The position numbers and the translations under genes are program-made. Below are positions 22,171 through 31,073 of a DNA stretch of 51,014 bases, piece after piece (position 1 is the stretch's first letter; each line of letters opens with the position of its first letter). Below the pieces are notes generated by a model. It was given only the letters and a program-made list of their open reading frames with translations, had not been told where the DNA came from and ran no database searches. This DNA comes from Gemmatimonadota bacterium (lineage in GTDB: Bacteria; Gemmatimonadota; Gemmatimonadetes; Longimicrobiales; Gaopeijiaceae), in the NCBI GenBank assembly GCA_007125845.1, contig SLCK01000059.1, positions 1-51,014 on the forward strand, written 5' to 3'.

Positions 22171-24090
22171 ATGGCATCGAGCCGCGAGGGGTCCGAGCTG
22201 GAGCCGGAGGCGATCCGCGGCTTTACCCAGGCGATCCTTCGTGATCTGCGTGCCCTCGAGCGAATGCTCCGCGAGGGGTGGATCGAGGAGGGAACCCGCC
22301 GCTTCGGGGCCGAGCAGGAGCTCTTCCTCGTGGGGCCCGGATACAGCGCTCTTCCCCTGGCGCTGCAGGTCCTCGAACGCCTCTCCGACGAGCCCTTCAC
22401 AACTGAGCTCGCCCTCTTCAACCTCGAGGCGAACCTGCCCCCGCTGCGCCTCGAAGGGGATTGCTTCAGCCGGTGCCACGCCGAGCTCGACCGCCTCCTC
22501 GACCGGGCCCGGGCCGCTGTCCGGGCGGAGGGGGGCGAGTTGGCCCTCGCCGGAATCCTTCCCACGCTCACGAAATCTGACCTCACGCGGGAGCGGATGA
22601 CGCCCAATCCCAGGTACTTCACTCTCGACGAAGCGCTGGGGAGGATGCGGGGCGGGGAGTATCAACTCCGGGTCCAGGGAGCCGACGAGATCATCCTTCG
22701 CCACGATTCCCTGATGCTCGAATCGTGCAATGCGAGCTGTCAGGTGCATCTGCAGGTGGGGGCCCGCGAGTTCCCGCTGCTGTTCAACGTCTCCCAGCTC
22801 ATGACCGCGCCGGTCCTCGCCGTCGCCGTCAACTCCCCTCTGCTTTTCGGTCGCCGACTCTGGGCGGAGACCCGCATCGCACTTTTCCAGCAGTCGCTGG
22901 ACACCCGGGCCGCCACTCCGTACGTGAGGGACATGAGCCCTCGGGTGCGATTCGGGGACCGCTGGCTCGAGGAGTCCGTCATCGAGCTCTTCCAGGAGGA
23001 CCTGGCACGGTTCAAGATCCTCATGGCAGGGAAGGTCGACAAGGACCCGTTCGAGGAGATGGAAGCCGGCACTCCTCCGGCGCTGGAGGCCCTTCAGCTC
23101 TACAACTCGACCATCTACCGGTGGAATCGCCCTTGCTACGGAGTGAGCGAAGGGCGCGCTCACCTGCGCATCGAGTGCCGCGCGCTCCCTTCGGGACCCA
23201 GCTCTGTGGACGAGATGGCGAACGCCGCATTCTGGATCGGGCTCGTTCTCGGGGGAGCGGAGGCCTACGGTGACCCGGCCGAGCGGATGGATTTCTCCGA
23301 CGTGAAGTCCAACTTCCTGGCGGCGGCGAGGCACGGCCTCAACACCGGCTTGCGTTGGTTTGACGGGACTACGGTCTCCGTACGCTCGCTCATCCTCGAC
23401 ACCCTCCTCCCTCTGGCCCGCCAGGGACTGCTCGGAGCCGGCGTGGACGACGCTGAGGTGGATCGGTACCTGGGCGTCATCGAGGGACGGGCCTCGTCGG
23501 GTCGCACCGGGTCCGAGTGGATGATGCGATCGCTCGCGGGGATGGAAGGGCGTGCCACTCGGTCCGAGCAACTCGCGGCCCTGACCGGCGCCATGATCGA
23601 CAACCAGCGCCAGCCCGACCGACCGGTCCATCGCTGGGAGCCGGCACGCCTGGAGGACGCCGGGGGTTGGACGGAGGCCTACGCCAGGGTCGAGCAGTAT
23701 ATGGAGACGGATCCGGTCACCATCAACGAGGATGAGGCCGTGGATCTCGCCGCCTTCGTCATGGACCGGGAACGGATCCGACACATTCCGGTCGAGGATC
23801 ACGATCACCGGCTCGTGGGCCTCGTCTCGTACCGGGCATTCCTTCGTTACCTCGGGGAGCGGAACGATGCCGGCTCAGCCGGGGTCCCTTCGATCAAGGA
23901 CATCATGCGCACCGATCCGTTGACGGTTGCGCCGGAGACCCCTACGCTGCACGCGCTCAATCTGATGAGGGAGCGGGCGGTGGGTTGCCTGCCCGTGGTG
24001 AAGGACGGAAAGCTCGTCGGACTCGTGACCGAGCGCGTGTTCGCGCGAATCGCCCACGAATTGCTGGAGGAGAAGCTTCGCCGAAAGTGA
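22171..24090 (+). CDS. GCS2-type carboxylate-amine ligase fused to tandem CBS domains
   Basis: 639 residues. Residues about 35-470 form a glutamate-cysteine-ligase-2-like domain: RRFGAEQELFLV near the start, ELALFNLEANLPP, DSLMLESCNASCQVHLQV, FGRRLWAETRIALFQQS, LRIECRALPSGPS and FWIGLVLGG. The C-terminal 130 residues hold two CBS motifs (VEQYMETDPVTINEDEAVD and IKDIMRTDPLTVAPETPT). GCS2 enzymes join a gamma-carboxylate to an amine using ATP; CBS pairs bind adenosine nucleotides and would sense energy charge here. The amine and acid partners are unknown. The next gene encodes a possible hydrolase of N-acyl amino acids and starts inside this stop codon (TGATG), so the two probably act on related compounds. 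Confidence 0.88.
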   Translation: MASSREGSELEPEAIRGFTQAILRDLRALERMLREGWIEEGTRRFGAEQELFLVGPGYSALPLALQVLERLSDEPFTTELALFNLEANLPPLRLEGDCFSRCHAELDRLLDRARAAVRAEGGELALAGILPTLTKSDLTRERMTPNPRYFTLDEALGRMRGGEYQLRVQGADEIILRHDSLMLESCNASCQVHLQVGAREFPLLFNVSQLMTAPVLAVAVNSPLLFGRRLWAETRIALFQQSLDTRAATPYVRDMSPRVRFGDRWLEESVIELFQEDLARFKILMAGKVDKDPFEEMEAGTPPALEALQLYNSTIYRWNRPCYGVSEGRAHLRIECRALPSGPSSVDEMANAAFWIGLVLGGAEAYGDPAERMDFSDVKSNFLAAARHGLNTGLRWFDGTTVSVRSLILDTLLPLARQGLLGAGVDDAEVDRYLGVIEGRASSGRTGSEWMMRSLAGMEGRATRSEQLAALTGAMIDNQRQPDRPVHRWEPARLEDAGGWTEAYARVEQYMETDPVTINEDEAVDLAAFVMDRERIRHIPVEDHDHRLVGLVSYRAFLRYLGERNDAGSAGVPSIKDIMRTDPLTVAPETPTLHALNLMRERAVGCLPVVKDGKLVGLVTERVFARIAHELLEEKLRRK

Positions 24091-25268
24091 TGCAGAGAGT
24101 CCTCGGATCCCATGAGGCGGTTTCGCATGGTCCCACTGTGGTGGGTATCGCGGGTCTTCACGGGAACGAGCCCGCGGGCGTGCGCGCCCTGGAATCGGTC
24201 CTCGAGGGCCTCGCCAGTCCGGGCTTGGGCTTGCGCCGTGGCCGCTTCGTCGCGCTCGCCGGAAACCTTCCGGCGCTCGAGGCGGGGGTCCGCTTCGTGG
24301 ATCGGGATCTCAACCGGATCTGGACGGGAGAGGAAGGGCAGGACGGGCTCGAAGCTCGCGAGCGGAGGGAGCTCGAAGCGCTCCTCCACGAGCTGAGAGA
24401 GGAATCGACAGGTCCCGTCTACACCGTCGATCTCCACACCACGTCCGGAGGGGGGCCCCCTTTCGCCATCTTCGCGGATACCCTGGCGAATCGAGCCTTC
24501 GCCCGGGCCCTTCCCGTGCCGATCGTTCTCGGTCTCGATCAGCATCTGGACGGCACCCTGGTCGACTACACGGATCGCTGGGGGTGGGTCAACCTGGCCT
24601 TCGAGGCCGGAGCGCACACGGATCGGCGTTCCGTCGGAAGGGCCGAGGCGGCGCTCTGGCTCCTCCTCGGGACCGCGGGCCTGCTGGAGCCGGACGACAC
24701 CCGGCTCTCCCGGGCCAGAGAGGCTTTGGCAGGGGAGGCAAGGGGCTTCCCCCGGGCCGTCCAGGTGCTGTACCGGCACCGCATCACACCGGAGGCCGAA
24801 TTCAGGATGCGACCCGGGTACAAGTCGTTTCAGACGATTCGGAGAGGGGAGGTCCTCGCCACGGACCGCGACGGGGAGATCCGGGCCGTGCGGAGCGGAA
24901 GGCTCCTGATGCCCCTCTACCAGGAATGGGGGAGCGAGGGATTCTTCCTCGCGCGAAAGGTTCGGCCGACCTGGCTGCGCGTCTCGGCGAGCTTGCGCAG
25001 GCGACGGATGGAGCGGCTCCTCCTGCGCCTGCCGGGAGTCTCCGAGGCGCCGGGAGGGACTCCGGGGCGGATCGTGGTGTCCAGAATGGCCGGACGTGTT
25101 CTCCGGCCACGACTCCTCCGCGCTCTCGGCTACCATCCGAGGAAGGTCACAAGGCGTGGAACGATTCACTCCAGGCGATCCGAACCGTCGGAGCGCCGGG
25201 GTCAACAGGTGTCCGGTGCCGCGGGCCACAGGCCCCGCACGGACCGAAGGGAGGGGGGGCGGACATGA
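24090..25268 (+). CDS. Succinylglutamate desuccinylase/aspartoacylase family zinc hydrolase
   Basis: 392 residues; the ATG overlaps the upstream stop by one base. Zinc ligands typical of the M14-like AstE/AspA family are visible: H and E in GLHGNEPAG and H in VDLHTTSGGG. FVDRDLNRIW is the family substrate-binding block (DLNR), and later segments VNLAFEAGAHTD and YKSFQTIRRGEVLA follow the usual order. The enzymes remove an acyl group from N-acyl amino acids. A basic C-terminal extension of about 90 residues (from LRVSASLRRRRMERLLLRLP) has no recognisable domain and may be disordered or may contact the overlapping gene's product. It sits between the GCS2-CBS ligase and HD-GYP genes, suggesting an opposing ligase/hydrolase pair under second-messenger control. 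Confidence 0.85.
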   Translation: MQRVLGSHEAVSHGPTVVGIAGLHGNEPAGVRALESVLEGLASPGLGLRRGRFVALAGNLPALEAGVRFVDRDLNRIWTGEEGQDGLEARERRELEALLHELREESTGPVYTVDLHTTSGGGPPFAIFADTLANRAFARALPVPIVLGLDQHLDGTLVDYTDRWGWVNLAFEAGAHTDRRSVGRAEAALWLLLGTAGLLEPDDTRLSRAREALAGEARGFPRAVQVLYRHRITPEAEFRMRPGYKSFQTIRRGEVLATDRDGEIRAVRSGRLLMPLYQEWGSEGFFLARKVRPTWLRVSASLRRRRMERLLLRLPGVSEAPGGTPGRIVVSRMAGRVLRPRLLRALGYHPRKVTRRGTIHSRRSEPSERRGQQVSGAAGHRPRTDRREGGRT

Positions 25269-26461
25269 GTGTCGATCCTGGCGCACTGAGGGACTCCGGC
25301 ATCCTCGTCATCGACGACGAGCCCACGAACCTGCGCATGCTCGAGCGTATTCTGGCGCGGGCCGGGTACCAGAACGTCCACACCGAGTCGGATTCCAGGA
25401 AGGTGATGGACCTCTTCCGGGAGCTCCGTCCGGACCTGCTCCTTCTGGACTTGCGCATGCCCCACCTGGACGGGTTCGAGGTCCTGGCCTTTCTCGAGGA
25501 AGAGGTGCCGGCGGCCGCGTACCACCCCGTGCTCGTCCTGACCGGAGATCTCTCGTCCGAGACCCGGGAGCGCGCGCTGTCCGCAGGTGCGCGCGATTTC
25601 ATCACGAAGCCCTTCGATGTCACGGAGGTCCTCCTCCGCATCCGCAACCTGCTCGAGACGCGCGCCCTGCACGTGGAGCTGAGGCACCAGAACGAGAGCC
25701 TCGAGGACCGCGTGAGAGAGAGGACGCGTGATCTCGCACAGGCGCAGGTCGAAATCCTCCACCGCCTGGCGCTCGCCGCGGAGTACCGGGACGACATCAC
25801 GGGGCATCATGCGGAGAGGGTCGGGCTTCTCGCGGCCTTGATCGCCGAGGAGCTGGGGGTTCCCGAGGAGGATGTGCGCCTGCTGCGGCGCGCGGCCACC
25901 CTTCACGACGTCGGGAAGATCGGCGTGCCCGATGCCATCCTCATGAAGCCGGCGCCCCTCAATGCGCAGGAATTCGAGTTGATGAAGAACCACACCGAAA
26001 TCGGGGCGCGAATTCTCTCGGGAAGTCGATTTCCCCTCCTGCGGATGGCCCAGGAGGTCGCGTGGGCTCACCACGAGAGGTGGGACGGCCAGGGTTATGC
26101 CCGCGGTCGAGCGGGAGAGGACATCCCACTCGTGGGCAGGATCGTCGCCGTGGCCGACGTCTTCGACTCGCTGACGCATGAGCGGCCGTACAAGCGGGCC
26201 TTCGAGTTCGAGGAGGCGGTCGGCATCATCGAGGCGGGGAGCGACAACCACTTCGATCCCCAAGTCGTGGAGGCGTTTCTGCGGCTCGTGGAAACGGGTG
26301 CGGTGCAGCGGCTAGACGCCATGGTCGAAGAATCGCTCGAGGGTAGAACGGTGGCCGATGACGGCGCGCCCTCTCCCCTGGTCGACGTGCCCCTCGAAGG
26401 GGTCGTCGAGTTTCCTTCGCTTGGCTCCGTCGAATCCCGGGGCTCCGCGCCCGAATCCTGA
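25265..26461 (+). CDS. Response regulator with HD-GYP domain, motif changed to GYA
   Basis: 398 residues. The ATG overlaps the previous stop by 4 nt and follows a G-rich ribosome-binding site. The receiver domain (about 12-128) has the acidic pocket DDE (17-19), phospho-acceptor Asp62 (LLLLDLRMP) and lysine in FITKPFD. A coiled-coil linker (about 135-165) leads to an HD-GYP domain (about 165-345) with the HD pair in TLHDVGKIG (His214-Asp215), MKNHTEIG, WAHHERWDG and then GYA at 277-279 in place of GYP. HD-GYP proteins hydrolyse cyclic-di-GMP. The metal ligands look complete, so activity is likely despite the changed signature. No partner kinase gene is in the window. Confidence 0.92.
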   Translation: MSVDPGALRDSGILVIDDEPTNLRMLERILARAGYQNVHTESDSRKVMDLFRELRPDLLLLDLRMPHLDGFEVLAFLEEEVPAAAYHPVLVLTGDLSSETRERALSAGARDFITKPFDVTEVLLRIRNLLETRALHVELRHQNESLEDRVRERTRDLAQAQVEILHRLALAAEYRDDITGHHAERVGLLAALIAEELGVPEEDVRLLRRAATLHDVGKIGVPDAILMKPAPLNAQEFELMKNHTEIGARILSGSRFPLLRMAQEVAWAHHERWDGQGYARGRAGEDIPLVGRIVAVADVFDSLTHERPYKRAFEFEEAVGIIEAGSDNHFDPQVVEAFLRLVETGAVQRLDAMVEESLEGRTVADDGAPSPLVDVPLEGVVEFPSLGSVESRGSAPES

Positions 26462-26491
26462 CGCCGCCCCGCAAGGCCGGTGTTGGTCGAT

Positions 26492-27436
26492 TCAGGCCGG
26501 CCGCGGGAGCTGGGTGATGGCCTCCTGAACGGGCGGGTCGAAGTGAACGTCCAGTTGCGGGAAGGCGATGACGATTCCCGCGTCCTTCAGGGCCCACCAC
26601 AAGCTCTCCCGCAGAGTCGAGCCGATCCTGCGAGCGGACCAGGCGTCGTCGCACCAGATCGAGACTTGCCAGTCCACGGAGGAGTTCCCGAAGTCGGTGA
26701 GGAGAACGACGGGATCGCGGTTGGCGAGCCGGATCTCGACCTTGTGGGCGGTATCCTCGAGGACGGTGCGAACCTCCCGCATGTCGGAGTCGTACGTGAC
26801 GCCGACGTCCACCCGAATCCGGAAGTGCGGGTCGCCCAGGGTATAGTTCTTCACGGTGGATTGAACGAGGGTGGCGTTCGGGATGATGATCGATTCCTCG
26901 TCCTTCGTCCGGGCAACGGTGGTCCGGATCCCCATCTTGATGACGCGGACGACCCGGCCCTCCACTTCGAGGATGTCCCCGGGCTTGATCCCCCGTTCCA
27001 CGAGGAGAATCAATCCTCCGACGAAGTTCTGGGCGATGTTCTGCATCGCGAAACCGAGACCGATCGCGAAGATCGCTCCCGCCGCAAAGAGCGCGCTCAG
27101 GTTGATGCCGACCTGCTGTATGGCGATCGAGAGGCCGATCGCCATGATCGCGTAGTGGAGCAGGCGCTTCGTGACCGCGGTCGTGCCCTCATCGGTCACT
27201 CCGCGGGCCTCGAACCCCCTCTCTACCCAGCGCTGCATGAGGTGCGACACCCACCACGTGACGACCACCATCAACCCGACCACCAGCACCGTGACGACGG
27301 TGACGTTCTGGTCTCCGATGGGAAAGAGGGTGAAGTTGAGGATCGAGTGCACGAGGGCGGCGATCTCGGGGAACTCGAGGCCCTGAACGAGCTCCCCGGA
27401 CACAAGGGTTCCGGGCTCGGAAGGTTCCTGGATCAT
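26492..27436 (-). CDS. Small-conductance mechanosensitive channel (MscS family)
   Basis: 314 residues. Transmembrane helices lie at about 40-65, 88-108 and 112-140; the last is the pore-lining helix with INLSALFAAGAIFAIGLGFAMQNIAQNFVGG. After it comes the beta domain (GIKPGDILEVEGRVVRVIKMGIRTT, SIIIPNATLVQSTVKNYT) and the alpha/beta C-terminal domain to FDPPVQEAI. MscS channels open on membrane tension and release solutes during osmotic downshock. It stands alone on the minus strand, convergent with the HD-GYP gene and divergent from the phosphoglycerate mutase gene. No N-terminal regulatory extension is present. Confidence 0.93.
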   Translation of the reverse strand: MIQEPSEPGTLVSGELVQGLEFPEIAALVHSILNFTLFPIGDQNVTVVTVLVVGLMVVVTWWVSHLMQRWVERGFEARGVTDEGTTAVTKRLLHYAIMAIGLSIAIQQVGINLSALFAAGAIFAIGLGFAMQNIAQNFVGGLILLVERGIKPGDILEVEGRVVRVIKMGIRTTVARTKDEESIIIPNATLVQSTVKNYTLGDPHFRIRVDVGVTYDSDMREVRTVLEDTAHKVEIRLANRDPVVLLTDFGNSSVDWQVSIWCDDAWSARRIGSTLRESLWWALKDAGIVIAFPQLDVHFDPPVQEAITQLPRPA

Positions 27437-27531
27437 GGGTCGCTCCGGATGGGAGATCGGGGTCGCTTAGAAGGGCGAATCTGCGGCGGGATCGTAGATG
27501 GACCCGCCACACCCGGCAAGACGGCTCCCGG

Positions 27532-27560
27532 TTCTCGCCCTTGAGAGGTGGGCGTATATT
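27532..27560 (+). promoter_or_regulatory. Candidate promoter for the phosphoglycerate mutase operon
   Basis: TATATT at 27555-27560 is a good -10 element 42 nt before the start codon. The hexamer 17 bp upstream (TTCTCG) is a poor -35. The 166-bp divergent gap to the MscS gene holds nothing else clear. Confidence 0.35.
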
Positions 27561-27602
27561 GCGACGTCCCGACGCCGTGCTCCCCAGCCCCCCGACAGGA
27601 TC

Positions 27603-28826
27603 ATGCGACCAGTCCGAATCCCCGACGATCTAGCGCTCCCGGACGCCTCAGGAACCATTGTGCTCGTGGTCCTCGACGGGGTCGGTGGCCTTCCCGACCC
27701 CGAGTCGGGACTCACCGAGCTGGAGTCGGCCCGGACACCCAACCTGGACGCTCTGGCGAGCCGGAGCTCGCTGGGAATGCTCCTCCCCGTGGCTCCCGGG
27801 GTCACGGCCGGCAGCGGTCCCGGGCACCTGGCGCTCTTCGGCTACGACCCCGTTGAACACGTCATCGGCCGTGGGGTGTTGAGCGCCCTCGGGGTGGGCT
27901 TCGAGCTCCGCCTGGGGGATGTGGCGGTTCGCCTCAACCTCGCCACCCTGGACGAGGCGGGGCGGGTGGTGGATCGCAGGGCCGGCCGACCCTCGGACGA
28001 GGAGGGCCGAAGGGTGGTCGAGAAGGTGCGAGCCGCGTTGCCTGCCGGGGAGGGGCTTGGGGAGGGAGTCGAGCTCTTTCTCGTGCACGAGAAGGATCAT
28101 CGAGTGGTGATGGTCCTGCGAGGGGAGGGGCTGGAGGCCGCGGTCTCGGACACCGACCCGCAGGAGGTGGGGGTCGCTCCCCATCCGGCGGAAGCTCTGG
28201 AGCCGGGATCCGCCACTACCGCCGAGCTCTTCTCCCGGTTCGATGTCCGTCTGCGTGAAGTCCTCGCCGACGAGGGCCGGATCAACGGCGTCCTGGCCCG
28301 GGGGTTCGCACGGTACGAGACCTTCCCCTCGCTCGAGGCGCGCTTCCGGCTCTCAGGGGTGGCCGTGGCGCGCTATCCGATGTATCGGGGGGTGTCGCGT
28401 CTGGTCGGGATGGATGCCGACGCCACACCGGAGTCGGACGAGGAGGCCGTCGCAGCCCTCGAGGAGCGATTCGGGTCCTACGATTTCCACTTCCTTCACT
28501 TCAAGGCTCCGGACGCGCTCGGCGAGGACGGGGACTTCGCGGGCAAGGTGCAGTCGTTGGAGGAGATTGATCGGCTGATCCCTCGCCTCGCCGCTCTGCG
28601 GCCTTCGGCTCTCGTCGTGACCGGGGATCATTCGACTCCCGCGCGGATGCGGGCACACTCATGGCATCACGTGCCCCTCCTCATCCACTCGGATCGGACC
28701 CGACCCACGGGAGAGGCCTTTCGCGAGGACGTCTGCAGGACGGGAGAGCTGGGTGTCGTGAGGGGGTGCGACCTGATGAGCCTCGCGCTGGCGCACGCGG
28801 GTCGACTCGCCAAGTTCGGGGCATGA
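27603..28826 (+). CDS. apgM: Archaeal-type cofactor-independent phosphoglycerate mutase
   Basis: 407 residues; the ATG follows an AGGA. It belongs to the alkaline-phosphatase-fold ApgM family rather than GpmI: it opens with TIVLVVLDGVGGLPD (metal-binding Asp), then the catalytic serine in TAGSGPGHLALFGYDP, VIGRGVLSALG, YPMYRGVSRLVGM, FHFLHFKAPDALGEDGDF and the late metal ligands VVTGDHSTP and HSWHHVPLL. It interconverts 3- and 2-phosphoglycerate in glycolysis and gluconeogenesis using two metal ions. The TPR protein gene overlaps its stop by 4 nt. Use of this form in a bacterium is known but less common than GpmI or GpmA. Confidence 0.93.
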   Translation: MRPVRIPDDLALPDASGTIVLVVLDGVGGLPDPESGLTELESARTPNLDALASRSSLGMLLPVAPGVTAGSGPGHLALFGYDPVEHVIGRGVLSALGVGFELRLGDVAVRLNLATLDEAGRVVDRRAGRPSDEEGRRVVEKVRAALPAGEGLGEGVELFLVHEKDHRVVMVLRGEGLEAAVSDTDPQEVGVAPHPAEALEPGSATTAELFSRFDVRLREVLADEGRINGVLARGFARYETFPSLEARFRLSGVAVARYPMYRGVSRLVGMDADATPESDEEAVAALEERFGSYDFHFLHFKAPDALGEDGDFAGKVQSLEEIDRLIPRLAALRPSALVVTGDHSTPARMRAHSWHHVPLLIHSDRTRPTGEAFREDVCRTGELGVVRGCDLMSLALAHAGRLAKFGA

Positions 28827-29716
28827 ACCCGCTGGGCGAGCACAACGGGGGCGAGCGGTCCTTCCAGGCGCCCTCCGACGAGGTCGAGGAGACGCTCCAG
28901 AAGGCGCTCGTGCGCGCGGAGGACGGGGAATGGGACGAGGTGGCGCAGATCCTGCGCGAAGCGCTGGAAAGCACGCCGGACGATCCCTACGTTCTCTGCT
29001 GGCTGGGTGTCGCGGAACGGGAGCTGGGTCTGGACGGGATCGCCTACGAGCGCTTCAAGCGGGCGCTCGCGCAGGAGCCGACGGACCCGGTGCTCCTCGC
29101 CACCGCCGGCACCGCGCTCGCGGCCTTCGACGATCCCGCGGCCGAGGCGGCGCTCAGAACGGCGGCCATGACGGCTCCGGAGTCTGCCCAGGCCCGCTGG
29201 AGGTACGGGGCGTATCTGGCGCGGGAGGGGATGGCCGATGAGGCGCTGGAGGAGTTGGATGCGGCGGTTGCGCTCGCGCCGGAGGAGGCGGTGGTCCACC
29301 TGGAAAGGGGGGTGGCTCGGTGTTTCGCGAACGACCTCCCGGGAGCGGCCGTTTCGCTCACGCGGGCCATCGAGCTCGACCCGGGAGAGGGGTGGGCGGC
29401 GATTCTCCTTGGCCTGGTCCAGTTGGAGATCGACGACCGGGAGGAGGCGGCGCGGATGCTCGAGGAAGGGGCGCGCCTTCGACCCCATGATGTGGAGGCG
29501 CAGCTTCTGGCGGCGCTTGCGCTCTGCATGGAGGGTGCAGAGGATCGCGCTTTCGAGATGCTCGAGCGGGCGCGGATCCGAGGAGACGAGCCGGATCGGG
29601 TGCTCCTCCTCGAAATCGAGGCACGGATCGAGGAGGGCCCGGACGCCTGCTTGAAGCTCCTGCACGGCTCGATGGGACCTTCGGCGCTCCGGGAGCGATT
29701 GACGACCCGCCCTTGA
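28823..29716 (+). CDS. Tetratricopeptide repeat protein
   Basis: 297 residues, ATG overlapping the mutase stop by 4 nt. The protein is almost wholly helical, with about six TPR-like units such as EWDEVAQILREALESTPDDPYVLCWLGVAE, split here as ALESTPDDPYVLCWLG, YERFKRALAQEPTDPVLL, ALEELDAAVALAPEEAVVHL, AVSLTRAIELDPGEGWAAIL and RMLEEGARLRPHDVEAQLL. No signal peptide or membrane segment is seen, so it is cytoplasmic and probably a scaffold. Tight coupling to apgM points to a shared transcript but not necessarily shared function. Composition is strongly acidic. Confidence 0.85.
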   Translation: MNPLGEHNGGERSFQAPSDEVEETLQKALVRAEDGEWDEVAQILREALESTPDDPYVLCWLGVAERELGLDGIAYERFKRALAQEPTDPVLLATAGTALAAFDDPAAEAALRTAAMTAPESAQARWRYGAYLAREGMADEALEELDAAVALAPEEAVVHLERGVARCFANDLPGAAVSLTRAIELDPGEGWAAILLGLVQLEIDDREEAARMLEEGARLRPHDVEAQLLAALALCMEGAEDRAFEMLERARIRGDEPDRVLLLEIEARIEEGPDACLKLLHGSMGPSALRERLTTRP

Positions 29717-29801
29717 GGACAGCGACGTTCGATGCGCGGAGAGCACTCGTCGACCTCTTCGCCCTCCATACGACCCTGGCAACCCGAACCGACGAGGCAC
29801 C

Positions 29802-31073
29802 TTGCTCTCCATAGCCTTCCAGACGCACGTGCTGGCGAACGGACTGACCGTAGTGCTGGCTCCGGACCGGTCCGTTCCGGTGGTGGCGGTGAACCTCTGG
29901 TACGCCGTGGGCTCCCGGAACGAGCCGCCCGGCCGGACCGGCTTCGCGCACCTCTTCGAGCACATGATGTTCCAGGGATCGGCCAATGTGGAAAAGGGTG
30001 GCCACTTCGAGTTGGTGGAGCGTGCGGGCGGTTCCTTGAATGCCACCACCTGGTTCGACCGAACGAACTACTTCGAGACGGTTCCGTCCCACCAGCTCGA
30101 CCTGGCGCTCTGGCTGGAGTCCGACCGCATGGGTTGGCTCCTTCCGGCGATGACCCAGGAGAAGCTCGACAACCAGATCGACGTGGTCCGCAACGAGCGG
30201 CGCCAGCGCTACGACAATCAGCCGTACGGCGACTGGGACGAGCGGATCCAGGCGATGGTGTATCCTCCCGATCATCCCTACCATCACACCGTGATCGGAT
30301 CGATGGAGGACATCGGAAGTGCCACGCTCGAAGCCGTCGAGGAGTTCTTCCTGACCTACTACCGGCCCAATAACGCAGTTCTCACCCTGGCCGGCGACTT
30401 CGAGCCCGAGGCTGCGCTCGCCCGCGTCGAGCATTACTTCGGAGGAATCGACCCCGGTCCCGATCTGCCTCCCCTTCCGGGTAGGGCCGACCTTCCGGAG
30501 CGGATCGGCGAGCCGGTGCGTGAGCGGGTCGAAGCCGAGGTGCCCCTCCCTCGCACATACCTCGCGGTCCGCATTCCGTCCCTTACCGATCCCGACTTCC
30601 CGGTCGCGGACGTCGCCTCCTCGGTGCTCGCGGAAGGTCGGGGATCCAGGCTCTACCGTCGCCTCGTCCGTGGAGAGCGCCTCGCGAACGACGTCCTGGC
30701 GTTCGCCTTCCCCCTGACCACGGGACGGTCGCTCATGGTGGGCTGGGTGACCGGGTTTCCCGAATCCGACCCGGACGAGCTCGAGCACGCGTTCGAACGG
30801 GAGTTGGAGGCGCTCTCGGATGTCCGGGACGAGGAAGTCGAGCGCGCGCTGGCCCTTGCGGAGACCGGTCTCCTCCGCCAGGTGGAACAGCTCTCGTCGC
30901 GCGCGGACCTCCTCTCGATGTACCAAACGCACTTCGGAGACGCAGGTCGCTTGAATGGCGAGCTGGATCGCCTCCGGGGCGTCACATCCGGGAGGATTCG
31001 GGCGTTCGCCGAAAACCTGCTGGCCCCCGACAACCGTGCCCTTCTCACCTACATCCCGAGCGAGGCTTCCTGA
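29802..31073 (+). CDS. M16 family zinc metallopeptidase, catalytic member
   Basis: 423 residues from TTG, with GAGG 4 nt upstream; no ATG fits the conserved N-terminus. The inverted zinc motif is HLFEH (His50, Glu53, His54), and the third ligand lies in the downstream NERRQRYDN block. Other family blocks are VNLWYAVGSRNEPPGRTGFAH split by the motif, GGSLNATTWFDRTNYFE and YYRPNNAVLTLAGDF, and in the second half GRGSRLYRRLVR. No signal peptide is evident. Bacterial M16 proteins often work as pairs of a zinc-bearing and a non-catalytic subunit, and the next gene encodes the partner. They degrade short unfolded peptides. Confidence 0.92.
   Translation: MLSIAFQTHVLANGLTVVLAPDRSVPVVAVNLWYAVGSRNEPPGRTGFAHLFEHMMFQGSANVEKGGHFELVERAGGSLNATTWFDRTNYFETVPSHQLDLALWLESDRMGWLLPAMTQEKLDNQIDVVRNERRQRYDNQPYGDWDERIQAMVYPPDHPYHHTVIGSMEDIGSATLEAVEEFFLTYYRPNNAVLTLAGDFEPEAALARVEHYFGGIDPGPDLPPLPGRADLPERIGEPVRERVEAEVPLPRTYLAVRIPSLTDPDFPVADVASSVLAEGRGSRLYRRLVRGERLANDVLAFAFPLTTGRSLMVGWVTGFPESDPDELEHAFERELEALSDVRDEEVERALALAETGLLRQVEQLSSRADLLSMYQTHFGDAGRLNGELDRLRGVTSGRIRAFAENLLAPDNRALLTYIPSEAS

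Noticed and set aside
21808..23808. Long minus-strand frame (about 666 codons) opposite the exported unknown and GCS2-CBS genes.
   Set aside because: It mirrors the codons of the plus-strand genes and has no recognisable motif or start signal.
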